Assembly: GCA_965602635.1 (NCBI GenBank)
Contig: CBFCZU010000255.1
Span: forward strand, 1-5,999
Origin: CBFCZU01 sp965602635
GTDB lineage: Bacteria > Planctomycetota > Phycisphaerae > SM23-33
DNA: 5,999 nt
Reading direction: 5' to 3'
In this document: positions 1 to 5,263 of the stretch, piece by piece
Layout of the letters: each line of letters opens with the position of its first letter
How positions within the stretch are numbered: the first letter of the stretch is position 1
Program-made: the position numbers and the translations under genes
The notes under the pieces: model-generated
What the model saw: only the letters and a program-made list of their open reading frames with translations
What the model was told of the DNA's origin: nothing
The model's database searches: none

Positions 1-136
1 GTTAGTAGGTGTGACCCCGAACTCGGGTTCCTGTCGTTGCCCGTCGCGGCATCCGCGTGTCAGGTGGCCGCGGGGAGCGGCTGGCGGCGCGACTCTGCCC
101 TGCGTTCCCTTGGCGGCTTGTGGCGGCTCCCCTTCG

Positions 137-1771
137 TTATGGCTGAGCGCCCTTCGGCTGCTGGTTGGCCGGCTTGAACGTCCGCAGCGGGCCCCAACGC
201 AGATCCCTGGATAGATCCTGCTTGCCGGTAAGCGTGCGGAGGAGCGGCGTGAGCCTTGAGTCAGCGTATTCCCGCACCGCCCTCCAGGCCGCCGCTTTCC
301 GGCTTCGCCGGCTGCTGGTCAGATCCGTCGAGATCCAGGGCATCGAATTCTTCTCACCGATGATGCGGAGCAGCTCTTTGGGGTCCCTTCGGGCCGCGCC
401 AGCAACCGTGAACTTCGCCGCCGGCGCGGACCAACAGTGGACCACCTCGATGCCCTTCGGGTTGACGTGGGGGAACTTCGAGGAGTCGAATGAGATCGCC
501 AGAGCATACTCCCCCTCGGGGAGCGGCCATACCTTCTTGCCTCGGAGCCAGTGCTGGACGCAGATAGAGTCGCGGAACGTCTGGCCGGGCGGCAAGGTCT
601 TGAAGGGAGGCGCGCCGCTGTAAGAGCCCAGGTAGAAGCCCGATGGCGCCACGTCGAGGACGACCTTCGGCTGCTCGGTGACCCGTTCGATGCGGACTCC
701 GTACGCCATAGTAGACCACCAGGGACTGGGAACGTGGGGGAGGATGACGCGGTAAGGCTGTTTCGACCCGTTTCTGAGGGAGATGTCCATTCGGATGGGG
801 TCACCTATGCGGTAGGACTTCGCGTCCAGCGAGATGGACAGGCCCAGCTCCTCCGGGCGAGTGCCGAAGTCCTCCGGCTTGTAGTCGCGGGCCGTCTCGG
901 GCTTCTGCTGCAATTCCATGTTCTCTCCGAACAGGGGTTCCGCCTTCTTCCACCAGGCCCTCCACTGCTCGACGGTGTCGGGAGGGGGGCCAAGGGTTTT
1001 CTCCGTCCGCTTTGCGTACACGACCAGGTCCCCATCGATCTTGTTGGCCATCATCTTTCCCCAGACGCGGTCGATCTCTGGGAGCCGCACCATCAGTTCG
1101 AGCAGAAGCGGAATCGTGCTCTTATGCTTCTGCTGTCGCAAGCCATCGAGCGCCGTATGGCGCATTCTGCGATTCTGCGCCTTGAGGATCAGATCGAACG
1201 TCGGTTTGACTGCTTGCTCGGCCTTCTGTTTCCCAAGAGAATACGCGGCGGTCGTGGCGACCCGCTCTTGATCCTGAAGGGCGCTGAGAAGGGCCTGCAC
1301 AACCTCCTTGCCCCCGTAATCCTGCAACACGTAGGCGGCGTCCCGCCTGAGTTGCGGCTCAGGATCACCCTTGAGAACCTTGAGCAGGACGGGAACGCAC
1401 CGCGGCTGGGCGAAGGCGGCGAGCGCATAAAGGCTCCGCTCGCGAACGAACATGTTGCGGTCCTCGAGAGCCCTGACGAGAACATCAAAGCTCCTGCCAG
1501 TCTTCAGTGTCGCCAGCCCCGATCGCGATAGACGCCGAACGGGGTCTTTGGTGTGGTGGAGGCCTCTGAGGAATGCGAGGTCCGCGTCGGGACGTTCGAG
1601 GAGCTTCAGGTAATACGGATTCTTCGGATCCACTGCGATGCCCGCGACGGAACCCGTCCATTTCTCATAGAGCTCTTGCGTGCCCGCGCCCACGCCGCCG
1701 GGATCCTCCCCCGCCATGGACACACAGATCAGCGACACAGAGGCCAACACAACAACAGGCAGATACTTCAT
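137..1771 (-). CDS. Secreted HEAT-repeat protein with C-terminal Ig-like domain
   Basis: The protein is 544 aa. Residues 1-20 form a Sec signal peptide: Lys2, a hydrophobic core and a likely S-M-A|G cleavage site, with no lipobox before Cys16. Residues about 80-230 are paired amphipathic helices of HEAT/PBS-lyase type (for example RSFDVLVRALEDRNMFVRER, then similar units from 126, 157 and 190). A W270-x-x-W-W motif follows, which I associate with planctomycete HEAT proteins. Residues about 309-456 read as a beta-sandwich (LSISLDAKSYRIGDPIRMDI, then a PPGQ turn and PLPEGEYALAISF), resembling BsuPI-like or Ig-like domains. The C-terminal tail is charged and unassigned. I chose Met at 1771 because it has GGAGG 9 nt upstream and starts the signal peptide; the frame is open to 1834, but that extension would cover the promoter. 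The likely role is protein-protein scaffolding outside the cytoplasm; no catalytic residues are evident. The architecture is well supported, the function unknown. Confidence 0.88.
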   Translation of the reverse strand: MKYLPVVVLASVSLICVSMAGEDPGGVGAGTQELYEKWTGSVAGIAVDPKNPYYLKLLERPDADLAFLRGLHHTKDPVRRLSRSGLATLKTGRSFDVLVRALEDRNMFVRERSLYALAAFAQPRCVPVLLKVLKGDPEPQLRRDAAYVLQDYGGKEVVQALLSALQDQERVATTAAYSLGKQKAEQAVKPTFDLILKAQNRRMRHTALDGLRQQKHKSTIPLLLELMVRLPEIDRVWGKMMANKIDGDLVVYAKRTEKTLGPPPDTVEQWRAWWKKAEPLFGENMELQQKPETARDYKPEDFGTRPEELGLSISLDAKSYRIGDPIRMDISLRNGSKQPYRVILPHVPSPWWSTMAYGVRIERVTEQPKVVLDVAPSGFYLGSYSGAPPFKTLPPGQTFRDSICVQHWLRGKKVWPLPEGEYALAISFDSSKFPHVNPKGIEVVHCWSAPAAKFTVAGAARRDPKELLRIIGEKNSMPWISTDLTSSRRSRKAAAWRAVREYADSRLTPLLRTLTGKQDLSRDLRWGPLRTFKPANQQPKGAQP

Positions 1772-1780
1772 CAGATCCAC

Positions 1781-1785
1781 CCTCC
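1781..1785 (-). promoter_or_regulatory. Ribosome binding site of the HEAT-repeat gene
   Basis: GGAGG on the minus strand, 9 nt before the ATG at 1771. It decides the start in favour of the signal-peptide methionine over the in-frame ATG 21 codons upstream. Confidence 0.75.
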
Positions 1786-1805
1786 GTGGCGAGATGCCAA
1801 CTCCC

Positions 1806-1834
1806 AGTTTACCGGGTTCGCCGGGGGCTTTCAA
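1806..1834 (-). promoter_or_regulatory. Sigma-70-like promoter of the HEAT-repeat gene
   Basis: On the minus strand TTGAAA (1829-1834) and TAAACT (1806-1811) are separated by exactly 17 nt, matching 5/6 and 4/6 of the -35 and -10 consensus. Transcription would start near 1800, giving a short leader that contains the GGAGG site. The position is right for the gene below it, but the -10 box is imperfect and no transcript data are available. Confidence 0.5.
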
Positions 1835-1859
1835 GAGCCCATGGCCTGCCTGGATCCCA

Positions 1860-1999
1860 AGCTAAGAGCCCGGTCGGCCGGGTGGGGGTCCCGCAGCGCC
1901 CGTTCCAGGCCGGCGGGCCGGCGCGCGCAGGCCCCGGCCCGGCGGCCATGAAGATGGCGGCAATCCACTGGCGGCGGAAGGGGGGAGCGACCGAGGCCC
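1860..1999. repeat. Intergenic direct repeat, copy R1
   Basis: A GC-rich segment that begins AGCTAAGAGC and aligns along its whole length with 2583-2728 in the same orientation, with scattered mismatches and a few short gaps (roughly 75-80% identity by eye). The best-kept blocks are AGGCCGGCGGGCC, GCAGGCCCCGGCCCGGCG and GGCGGCAAT. A core inverted repeat (1908-1923 with 1932-1947, 14 of 16 positions pairing, 8-nt loop) predicts a strong hairpin. It lies between the DUF2442 stop and the HEAT-gene promoter. It could be a copy of a non-autonomous mobile or REP-like element, or a decayed end of a larger element. Identity of the family is unknown to me. Confidence 0.75.
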
Positions 2000-2062
2000 C
2001 CCGCGACAGGGGGGTCAGGTGGAAAACAGGGACAGCCACTTGTCTTGACGGCTCTGGCGGCG
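2000..2062. other. Short intergenic spacer with GGGACAG-type motif
   Basis: This spacer contains GGTGG-AAAACAGGGACAG-CCACTT (2018-2042 region), a weak interrupted dyad around an ACAGGGACAG core. Similar GGGACAG/CACC motifs occur in REP-like intergenic repeats of planctomycete genomes, so this may be a degenerate copy; that link is from memory and unverified. No convincing terminator for the DUF2442 gene is visible. Confidence 0.25.
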
Positions 2063-2323
2063 TCACCTGTAGATGAGGGGGAACTTGTCGGGGTCCTCCA
2101 GGGATTCCAGGCAGAGGTCAACATCGAGTGCCGGCCAGTGCAGGTGCGACCGGTGGTGCAGTTGGACGTTCAAAATCTCGCCGACCCTTGCCTCCTTGAA
2201 CCACGGATAGTCCTCATACGGCAGGAAGTACTCCTTGCCGTTCGCGAGGAGCCAGAACCCGTGAGCATTGATGTGCGTCACTTCAGCGTCGGAAGTGCTC
2301 GCGCCAAGCTGCGATGATCTCAT
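2063..2323 (-). CDS. DUF2442 domain protein, second gene of a two-gene module
   Basis: An 86-aa protein matching the DUF2442 pattern: HGFWLLANGKEY (21-32), then LPYEDYPWFKEA (34-45) and HLHWPALDVDLCLESL (60-75). The family is small and soluble, of unknown biochemical role. The start at 2323 is chosen because GGAGG lies 9 nt upstream. The frame is open farther upstream to an ATG at 2446, but that extension runs inside the DUF4160 coding sequence and shows no DUF2442 similarity. It overlaps the end of the DUF4160 gene by 41 nt, so the two are almost certainly co-transcribed and probably translationally coupled. DUF2442 and DUF4160 genes are commonly neighbours in bacteria and the arrangement resembles a toxin-antitoxin operon, with this member a possible antitoxin or partner. 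That role is an inference. Confidence 0.85.
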   Translation of the reverse strand: MRSSQLGASTSDAEVTHINAHGFWLLANGKEYFLPYEDYPWFKEARVGEILNVQLHHRSHLHWPALDVDLCLESLEDPDKFPLIYR

Positions 2324-2522
2324 CCTTGCGTTCCTCCACGACGCGCCTGACGTCGGTGAGCTGCCTTGGCTGAAGCCGGTGGTTGACCGCCAGGGATACT
2401 TCCGGTTCCAGCCAGAACTTGGCTTCGCCATCCGGGCAGCACACATGCACGTGCATGCGCTCCTCCTCCCTCGAAAAGAAGAGGAAGCGGTAGCCCTTCC
2501 ATCGGAAGACCGTCGGGCTCAT
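2283..2522 (-). CDS. DUF4160 domain protein, first gene of a two-gene module
   Basis: A 79-aa protein fitting DUF4160 end to end: MSPTVFRWKGYRFLFFSREE (1-20), a conserved MHVHV with His24 and His26, GEAKFWLEP (32-40), and a C-terminal helix VVEERKDEIIAAWREHF (61-77). Its length is normal for the family, so it looks intact. The start is fixed: an in-frame TAA lies at 2532-2534, three codons before the ATG, and the next methionine would remove the conserved N-terminus. No Shine-Dalgarno sequence is visible. A weak promoter (TTGCAG at 2552-2557, TAAGAT at 2529-2534, 17-nt spacer) would start transcription almost at the ATG, suggesting a leaderless message. Its 3' end overlaps the DUF2442 gene. 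A toxin-like or nucleic-acid-related role is possible but unproven. Confidence 0.88.
   Translation of the reverse strand: MSPTVFRWKGYRFLFFSREEERMHVHVCCPDGEAKFWLEPEVSLAVNHRLQPRQLTDVRRVVEERKDEIIAAWREHFRR
2333..2337 (-). promoter_or_regulatory. Ribosome binding site of the DUF2442 gene
   Basis: GGAGG on the minus strand, 9 nt before the ATG at 2323, embedded in the last codons of the DUF4160 gene. It sets the DUF2442 start and implies independent initiation within the upstream reading frame. Confidence 0.65.
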
Positions 2523-2528
2523 GCCACT

Positions 2529-2557
2529 ATCTTACTCGGATGAGGAACGCTCTGCAA
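2529..2557 (-). promoter_or_regulatory. Weak promoter candidate for the DUF4160-DUF2442 pair
   Basis: TTGCAG and TAAGAT on the minus strand with a 17-nt spacer, only 7 of 12 consensus positions. The -10 box ends 6 nt before the DUF4160 ATG, so any transcript from it would be leaderless. The lack of a ribosome binding site for that gene is the only supporting context. Confidence 0.2.
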
Positions 2558-2582
2558 ACGGTTTCTTGTCCCCTGAATCCGA

Positions 2583-2728
2583 AGCTAAGAGCACGGGCGG
2601 CCGGGGCGGGGGCCCCGGAGCGCCGGCTGGAGGCCGGCGGGCCAGGCTCCGCAGGCCCCGGCCCGGCGCCCATGACGAGGGCGGCAATGCACTGCGGGCA
2701 GAAGCGGGAGGAGCGACGGGGGGCCTCG
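2583..2728. repeat. Intergenic direct repeat, copy R2
   Basis: The second copy of the repeat at 1860-1999, same orientation, sharing the AGCTAAGAGC start and the GCAGGCCCCGGCCCGGCG block. Its core inverted repeat (2632-2647 with 2656-2671, 8-nt loop) keeps 12 of 16 pairing positions. Read on the minus strand, one frame gives FCPQCIAALVMGAGPGPA; the same frame of R1 gives FRRQWIAAIFMAAGPGPA. Differences fall at all codon positions, which argues against a functional protein but leaves open descent from a coding segment. It sits between the DUF4160 gene and the transposase remnant. Confidence 0.75.
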
Positions 2729-2835
2729 GCCTGCACGACGGCGGTCGGGCTGGTCCGTGGGGCCGAAGCGCGTGGCGCGGCCAAACCGGGGGCGAGCCGC
2801 CGCGCTTGTCCGCAAGAGGAGGGGATGAACAGAGG

Positions 2836-2850
2836 GCGGTGTCACACCGC
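2836..2850. repeat. Small perfect dyad beyond the transposase remnant
   Basis: GCGGTGTCACACCGC is a perfect palindrome around a central C, folding as a 6-bp stem with a 3-nt loop. It lies 10 nt past the stop of the minus-strand transposase remnant. Downstream on that strand is only a weakly T-containing stretch, so a terminator role is possible but not convincing; it could also be part of the original insertion-sequence end. Confidence 0.3.
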
Positions 2851-2860
2851 GCGCGGAGGG

Positions 2861-3232
2861 CTAGCCCGTCGCCAGCCGCGCCAGGGCCGCGCGGGCCTCC
2901 AGGCAAACCGTCAGCAGGCCGGCCGCCAGGTGGGAAAGCACCACCACGTAGCGTCGGGCGTGGCGGATCACTCGGCCTGCCCGATTCAGCCACCGGAATC
3001 GAGCTATCGCCAGCCGCTCCCCGCGCCAGGCCCTCGGCAAGGCCACGGTGGCCAGGGCCTGGTAGAGGTTGAGGGCCAGGATCGACAGCCGATACCACGC
3101 GGCGTTGGCCCCGAACGCCGACGACGGGAAGTACCTTCCGCCTACATCATGCTTGATCCAGTCCTGGCCGTGCTCGACGGTGCCGCACTTCTCGCGATGC
3201 CAGTGGATCAGCTCGTCGCCACGGCCCTCCAT
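2861..3232 (-). pseudogene. IS1380-type DDE transposase, C-terminal remnant
   Basis: About 123 codons remain, read from MEGRGDELIHWHREKCGTVE onward. The pattern W-H-R-E-K-C-G-T-V-E, followed by an I-K-x-D-x-x-G-G segment and FGANAAWYRLSILALNLYQ, matches the end of the DDE domain (group 1, IS1380 family), where the E of the helix carries the last catalytic acid. The remainder, RFRWLNRAGRVIRHARR and a hydrophobic stretch, is the usual family tail, and the stop is natural. Complete family members are several times longer, around 400 residues or more. Upstream of 3232 the frame stays open to 3385, but similarity is lost, and neither of the other two frames restores the N-terminal domain or the first two catalytic aspartates. 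It cannot be an active enzyme. It marks past insertion near the DUF4160/DUF2442 module. Confidence 0.75.
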
Positions 3233-3436
3233 CGCGGGGTCGGCACGTTTCCGCGGAAGCGTGGCGCTCCCGGCCCAGGTACGCCATGCACCCCGACGCT
3301 GGGCCTGCGCGCGCCGAGACGGCGCGCTTGAGGGTCCCCAGGCGTGCCGCGTGCGAGACCGGCGTTCGCGGTGCTTCGCGCACACGCCTCAGCATCGTCC
3401 AGAGGCGTTTGTGGCAGTCTCAGGGTGGGCGGGAGC

Positions 3437-3470
3437 GATGATGGCACACATACGCATGTGTGCCATCATC
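3437..3470. repeat. Perfect 15-bp inverted repeat
   Basis: GATGATGGCACACAT (3437-3451) and its exact reverse complement ATGTGTGCCATCATC (3456-3470) are separated by ACGC. The arms are less GC-rich than the flanks. No T-run follows on either strand, so it is not a standard intrinsic terminator. It may be an operator for a dimeric regulator, an insertion-sequence recognition hairpin, or a palindromic mini-element. Confidence 0.85.
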
Positions 3471-3667
3471 CGTGGCGGTGGCGCGTGTTGGTGGGAACGA
3501 CGTCCGGGGGCGCGGGCTGCCCACGGCGCCGGCCGGACCTGTTAAGCGGCGGGCAGATGGTGCCCCCCAGTGCGGGGGCGGCACGCTTGCGGCTCGGGGG
3601 CGGCACGACCGCGGGCGGAGAGGGCTCAACGGCGGGAGTGGGCGTGGCGTCGTCGGGTGGGTCGCGC

Positions 3668-3696
3668 GTGACGGGCGTCGCGCGATCGGGTATGAT
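3668..3696 (+). promoter_or_regulatory. Sigma-70-like promoter candidate upstream of the secreted protein
   Basis: GTGACG (3668-3673) and TATGAT (3691-3696) are spaced by 17 nt and match 4/6 and 5/6 of consensus; TATGAT stands out in this GC-rich stretch. It lies about 165 nt before the ATG at 3863, so it would give a long leader covering the 3733-3830 coding-like segment. Confidence 0.4.
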
Positions 3697-3732
3697 TGGC
3701 GGCGGTCGCCGCGCGCGGCCGGACGACGGGCT

Positions 3733-3830
3733 GTGCGAACGCGAGGAGACTGGTTCGTCAATCCGGCGTGGGTGCCGACGGAGCTGGTCCACAGCCCCAT
3801 CCTCACCGACCAGCTCACCTGGAGCGTCGG
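3733..3830 (+). pseudogene. Orphan coding-like fragment, unrecognised
   Basis: In one plus-strand frame, starting from a GTG at 3733, the translation includes GDWFVNPAWVPTELVHSPIL followed by TDQLTWSV. Unlike the surrounding arginine/alanine-rich translations it has a balanced composition, and 26 of 27 codons from 3748 to 3828 end in G or C while first and second positions are mixed, the signature of real coding sequence in this genome. No stop follows locally: the frame runs on into low-complexity sequence under the next gene, and no good ribosome binding site precedes the GTG. It could be a gene fragment left by a deletion, or a gene broken by a frameshift. I do not recognise the family. 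Confidence 0.3.
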
Positions 3831-3851
3831 CCGCTCCGCCGCGAGGCGGGC

Positions 3852-3856
3852 AGGAG
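3852..3856 (+). promoter_or_regulatory. Ribosome binding site deciding the start at 3863
   Basis: AGGAG directly abuts an ATG at 3857 (no spacing) but lies 6 nt before the in-frame ATG at 3863. The normal spacing favours 3863. Confidence 0.6.
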
Positions 3857-3862
3857 ATGCCC

Positions 3863-5140
3863 ATGACCCCGAGAGCACTTGCGCCGGTCGCCGCGGCCCT
3901 GGCGTTCCTCTGTCCGTGCCCCCACGCGAGGGGCGCCGGCTCGCTCGTGGGCCAGGGGCGCTTCGAGCGCATCGCCGGCAACCCGGCCATGGGCCACAAG
4001 CACCTGTACGAGTGGGACCTCTTCGTGTCGCCCGGCGGCGAGTCGCCCGTCGGCCCGTCGCGCCGCCTGGGCGCGCCGCCGGGGCGGCGGGCGCGCGGCG
4101 ACGGCTATTTCCGCATCGACGGCCTGCCGGCCGGCGTCTACTCGCTCTACGTGAGCCAGCCCGACTTCTTCGCCTCGCCGAAGGTCGTGCCCAACGTGAC
4201 GGTGGCCGACGGCGGCGAGACGAGGGTGAACGTCGAGCCGGACATCGACTACTCGACCTACTTCAGGGAGAAGGACGAGTGGACCGACTGGAAGCCCTGC
4301 TGGTACCAGACCTTCACGGCGCGCGGCACGGCGGCCCGCGGCGTGTCCTTCGTCCTGGCCGGCTGGGGGCGCTACAAGGGCCGACGGGCCACGGTCACCG
4401 TGCTCAGGGACACGAGAAACCCGGACGTGCGCGAGTGGGAGCCCGTCGGGCGGGCGCGGGACGGCACGATCGTGTCGGACTCCGACGAGTGGGTGCGGTG
4501 GCCGTCGGGCAAGGTGCCGCTGCGGCCGGGCAAGCGCTACGCCGTGAAGCTCGAGGCCGACGGCGGCCTGGCCGTCTACCGGCGGAAGAAGGACGACCAG
4601 AGCTACCGCGGCGGCTCGGCACACGGGCCGGACGGCCAGGCCTGCGACTTCGACCTGAACGTCACCGTCTTCGTCGACCGCGGGGGCCAGGCGGTCACCC
4701 ACACGCGCCTTGCCCCTGGGCCGGGCAGGCTCGTGGCCAGGCTGCACGACACGCGGTGGGGCCAGAGCTTCGTGGCGACGGGCGACGGGCTGGCCGCGGC
4801 CGACCTGTTCGCGGCGAGCCGTGAGGAGGACTTCGCCCTGCACTGGCGCGTCCGCCAGGGCGGCCCCTCGGGAGAGCAGGTCGGCCCCACCAAGATCACC
4901 CGCGGCGCCTACTTCGCGCCCACCACCAGCCTCGTCGGCGTCAGCTACGGCCCGGGCGAGGTGCCGCTGACCCCGGGCAAGACGTACGTCATCGAGGCCA
5001 CCAACCCCAAGGGCTTCACCCCCTACTTCCAGGAGCCGTCCAACGCCTACGACGACGGGCGCGCCTACCGACGCGGCAAGGGGGGCCGCGCCGATCTGGC
5101 CATGACCATCGTCCAGTACGGAGTGAAGCCCCGACGGTGA
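3863..5140 (+). CDS. Secreted protein with regulatory-like and tandem beta-sandwich domains
   Basis: A 425-aa protein. Residues 1-24 are a signal peptide (Arg4, then an alanine/leucine core, cleavage near A-R-G|A), so it is exported. Residues about 27-125 resemble a carboxypeptidase-regulatory-like domain: a strand-turn pattern ending in GYFRIDGLPAGVYSLYVSQP and NVTVADGGETRVNV. Two related beta-rich domains follow, at 148-271 (QTFTARGTAARGVSFVLAGW, then KVPLRPGKRYAVKLEADGG, ending DLNVTVF) and 299-418 (GQSFVATGDGLAAADLFAA, then EVPLTPGKTYVIEATNPKG, ending DLAMTIV). They look like an internal duplication of a carbohydrate-binding-like or adhesion-like sandwich. No catalytic motif is visible. 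Start choice rests on AGGAG 6 nt upstream. Third codon positions are nearly all G or C. Binding to sugars or surfaces outside the cell is a guess from the fold pattern; expression and export are likely. It may be co-transcribed with the ThuA-like gene 123 nt downstream. Confidence 0.85.
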   Translation: MTPRALAPVAAALAFLCPCPHARGAGSLVGQGRFERIAGNPAMGHKHLYEWDLFVSPGGESPVGPSRRLGAPPGRRARGDGYFRIDGLPAGVYSLYVSQPDFFASPKVVPNVTVADGGETRVNVEPDIDYSTYFREKDEWTDWKPCWYQTFTARGTAARGVSFVLAGWGRYKGRRATVTVLRDTRNPDVREWEPVGRARDGTIVSDSDEWVRWPSGKVPLRPGKRYAVKLEADGGLAVYRRKKDDQSYRGGSAHGPDGQACDFDLNVTVFVDRGGQAVTHTRLAPGPGRLVARLHDTRWGQSFVATGDGLAAADLFAASREEDFALHWRVRQGGPSGEQVGPTKITRGAYFAPTTSLVGVSYGPGEVPLTPGKTYVIEATNPKGFTPYFQEPSNAYDDGRAYRRGKGGRADLAMTIVQYGVKPRR

Positions 5141-5160
5141 GCGCGCGGGAGAGCGCCCGG

Positions 5161-5189
5161 GCCGCGGGTCCCGCGGCTGCCGCGGGTCC
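5161..5189. repeat. GC-rich dyad with tandem 11-mer between two plus-strand genes
   Basis: GCCGCGGGTCC occurs at 5161-5171 and 5179-5189, and 5161-5177 is a perfect palindrome around a central T. It can fold as a hairpin 20 nt after the upstream stop. No T-tract follows, so it is not a typical terminator; it may attenuate transcription, protect the 3' end, or be a chance product of high GC. Confidence 0.4.
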
Positions 5190-5263
5190 GCTTGCGCGGC
5201 GGAGGCAAAGATCGCAGACTCTACGCCCGCCCCCAGTGACGGGAGGAGCACGAGGACAACTCC

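Larger units (their letters stand above)
3233..3862. other. Long intergenic stretch without an intact gene
   Basis: This stretch separates the transposase remnant from the secreted plus-strand protein. The first 200 nt read as scrambled, GC-rich sequence that may include decayed transposase 5' sequence. It then holds a perfect 15-bp inverted repeat (3437-3470), a plus-strand promoter candidate (3668-3696) and a stretch with strong coding character (3733-3830). Several long open frames cross it, but their predicted proteins are arginine- and glycine-rich low-complexity strings typical of GC-rich non-coding frames. Confidence 0.6.

Noticed and set aside
11..214. A 67-codon plus-strand frame at the left edge
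   Set aside because: Cysteine/arginine/proline-rich translation, no ribosome binding site, and it runs into the antisense of the HEAT gene's 3' end.
551..1531. A 326-codon plus-strand frame opposite the HEAT-repeat gene
   Set aside because: No recognisable domain or ribosome binding site; the minus strand encodes a signal peptide and regular HEAT repeats over the same bases.
1860..1999. R1 and R2 as integron attC sites flanking a cassette
   Set aside because: Length and hairpin fit loosely, but the conserved GTTRRRY and RYYYAAC core sites are absent and no integrase is present in the window.
2324..2446. Longer DUF2442 start at 2446
   Set aside because: The extension lies in the DUF4160 coding sequence out of frame, carries no family similarity and lacks the good Shine-Dalgarno site seen for 2323.
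2521..3331. Plus-strand open frames across repeat R2 and the transposase remnant
   Set aside because: Glycine/arginine/proline-rich translations without domains, overlapping better-supported features on the other strand.
3344..3862. Upstream extension of the secreted protein's frame to an ATG at 3344
   Set aside because: The added residues are low-complexity and would bury the signal peptide; a good ribosome binding site supports 3863.
3460..4824. A 454-codon plus-strand frame overlapping the secreted protein
   Set aside because: After 3830 the translation is arginine-rich filler in the wrong frame of a well-supported gene. Only its 3733-3830 part looks coding, and that is listed separately.
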